From Clostridiales bacterium (lineage in GTDB: Bacteria > Bacillota > Clostridia > Oscillospirales > CAG-272), in the NCBI GenBank assembly GCA_004554105.1, contig SFNW01000019.1:1-21140 (forward strand): a DNA stretch of 21,140 nt, in the 5' to 3' direction. Every line of letters starts with the position of its first letter. Positions within the stretch are counted from its first letter, which is position 1. The notes under the pieces were generated by a model, which searched no databases, was not told where the DNA came from, and worked only from the letters and a program-made list of their open reading frames with translations. A program made the position numbers and the translations under genes. Positions 20,720 through 21,140 of this stretch are shown here, in pieces.

Positions 20720-21139
20720 ATGACTTTTATCGAAAAATTTGAAGAGATTAAAAAGAAGATCGGCACGCCCGATACGTCTAAGCTGACCGAGAGCTTTGCG
20801 GTACAGGTCAACCTGACCGACGCAGACTGCGGCGGCGCGTTCTACATCGCGTACATCGGCGGCAATCTTGCCATCGAGCCGTATGACTACCGTGACAACA
20901 CCGCTTCGATCAATCTGAAATCCAAGGATTTGATTGATGCGATGACCGGCAAGCTCGATGTGCTTGCGGCAGTCATGGCAGGCAAAATCGAGGTTTACGG
21001 CAACATTGACCACCTCAAGGCGATCATGACGCTGCGCAAAACGCGTGCGCCGAGAAAGCCTGCCGCAAAGAAGACCGAGAAGAAGCCGGCTGAGAAGAAG
21101 GCGACCGAAAAGAAGTCTGCGGCAAAGAAAACAAAATAA
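20720..21139 (+). CDS. SCP2 sterol-binding-domain protein with Lys/Ala-rich tail
   Basis: 139 residues. Residues 1 to about 105 form a small SCP2-like lipid-carrier fold: IEKFEEIKKKIG, GGAFYIAYIGGNLAIEP, and SKDLIDAMTGKLDVLAAVMAGKIEVYG, the last matching the family's typical end, where a helix is followed by G.I...GD. Clostridial proteins of this kind have no proven ligand; fatty acids or other hydrophobic molecules are plausible. Residues 106-139 form a strongly basic tail of repeated KK, KP, AE and AKK units, like the tail of a histone H1-type protein; this is not part of the SCP2 fold. ATG 20720 follows AAAGGAG. The gene ends one base before the window edge, so its terminator is not visible. 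Confidence 0.87.
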   Translation: MTFIEKFEEIKKKIGTPDTSKLTESFAVQVNLTDADCGGAFYIAYIGGNLAIEPYDYRDNTASINLKSKDLIDAMTGKLDVLAAVMAGKIEVYGNIDHLKAIMTLRKTRAPRKPAAKKTEKKPAEKKATEKKSAAKKTK

Positions 21140-21140
21140 C

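Overview
The window reads as chromosomal DNA of a GC-rich, spore-forming Clostridia, most likely an Oscillospirales/Ruminococcaceae-type gut bacterium. Four things point there: a stage II sporulation protein R gene, a dockerin-bearing secreted enzyme, AAGGAGG-type ribosome binding sites with TTGACA/TATAAT promoters, and gene families typical of this group (GGGtGRT protein, DUF512 radical SAM protein next to der, TepA-like protease). This is inference from gene content; no rRNA is present to fix the taxon.

Layout. 1-1777 (minus) is an operon transcribed leftward off the window edge: a PduL-type phosphotransacylase, a NifU-like Fe-S scaffold and a GGGtGRT protein (cut by the edge). 1951-4707 (plus) holds a TepA/ClpP-like protease, an AEC-family transporter and a lipoprotein polysaccharide deacetylase. 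4974-8448 (plus) is an operon of a PDZ/radical-SAM DUF512 protein, a small lipoprotein and the GTPase Der. After a repeat-filled gap comes the GTPase ObgE (8697-9974). 10025-12939 (minus) holds two related alpha/beta hydrolases: a secreted beta-helix + esterase + dockerin protein and a stand-alone cytosolic version. 13095-13697 (plus) is spoIIR. 13890-17101 (minus) holds a YdcF-like membrane protein, ribosomal protein L28, an SGNH hydrolase and the tRNA methylthiotransferase MtaB. 17259-19379 (plus) holds upp, an RluA-type pseudouridine synthase and a cyclophilin. 19480-20290 contains a possible small structured RNA, an S23-like four-helix-bundle protein and an array of short hairpins. Then come tRNA-Tyr and tRNA-Thr (minus) and an SCP2-domain protein with a Lys/Ala-rich tail (20720-21139, plus).

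Most genes are housekeeping: ribosome assembly (Der, ObgE, L28), RNA modification (MtaB, RluA type), pyrimidine salvage (Upp), protein folding (cyclophilin) and sporulation. The less ordinary content lies between genes. There are two MITE-like elements whose terminal inverted repeats are each built of two successive hairpins (4747-4862, 8529-8666), a hairpin cluster around a terminator (13701-13804), two REP-like palindromes, and an array of hairpins separated by a GTGATATT tag (20052-20251) beside the four-helix-bundle gene. No CRISPR array, prophage, transposase or known defence operon is visible. The best candidate for an undescribed system is the four-helix-bundle protein with its hairpin array and neighbouring RNA-like segment; any functional link among them is a hypothesis.
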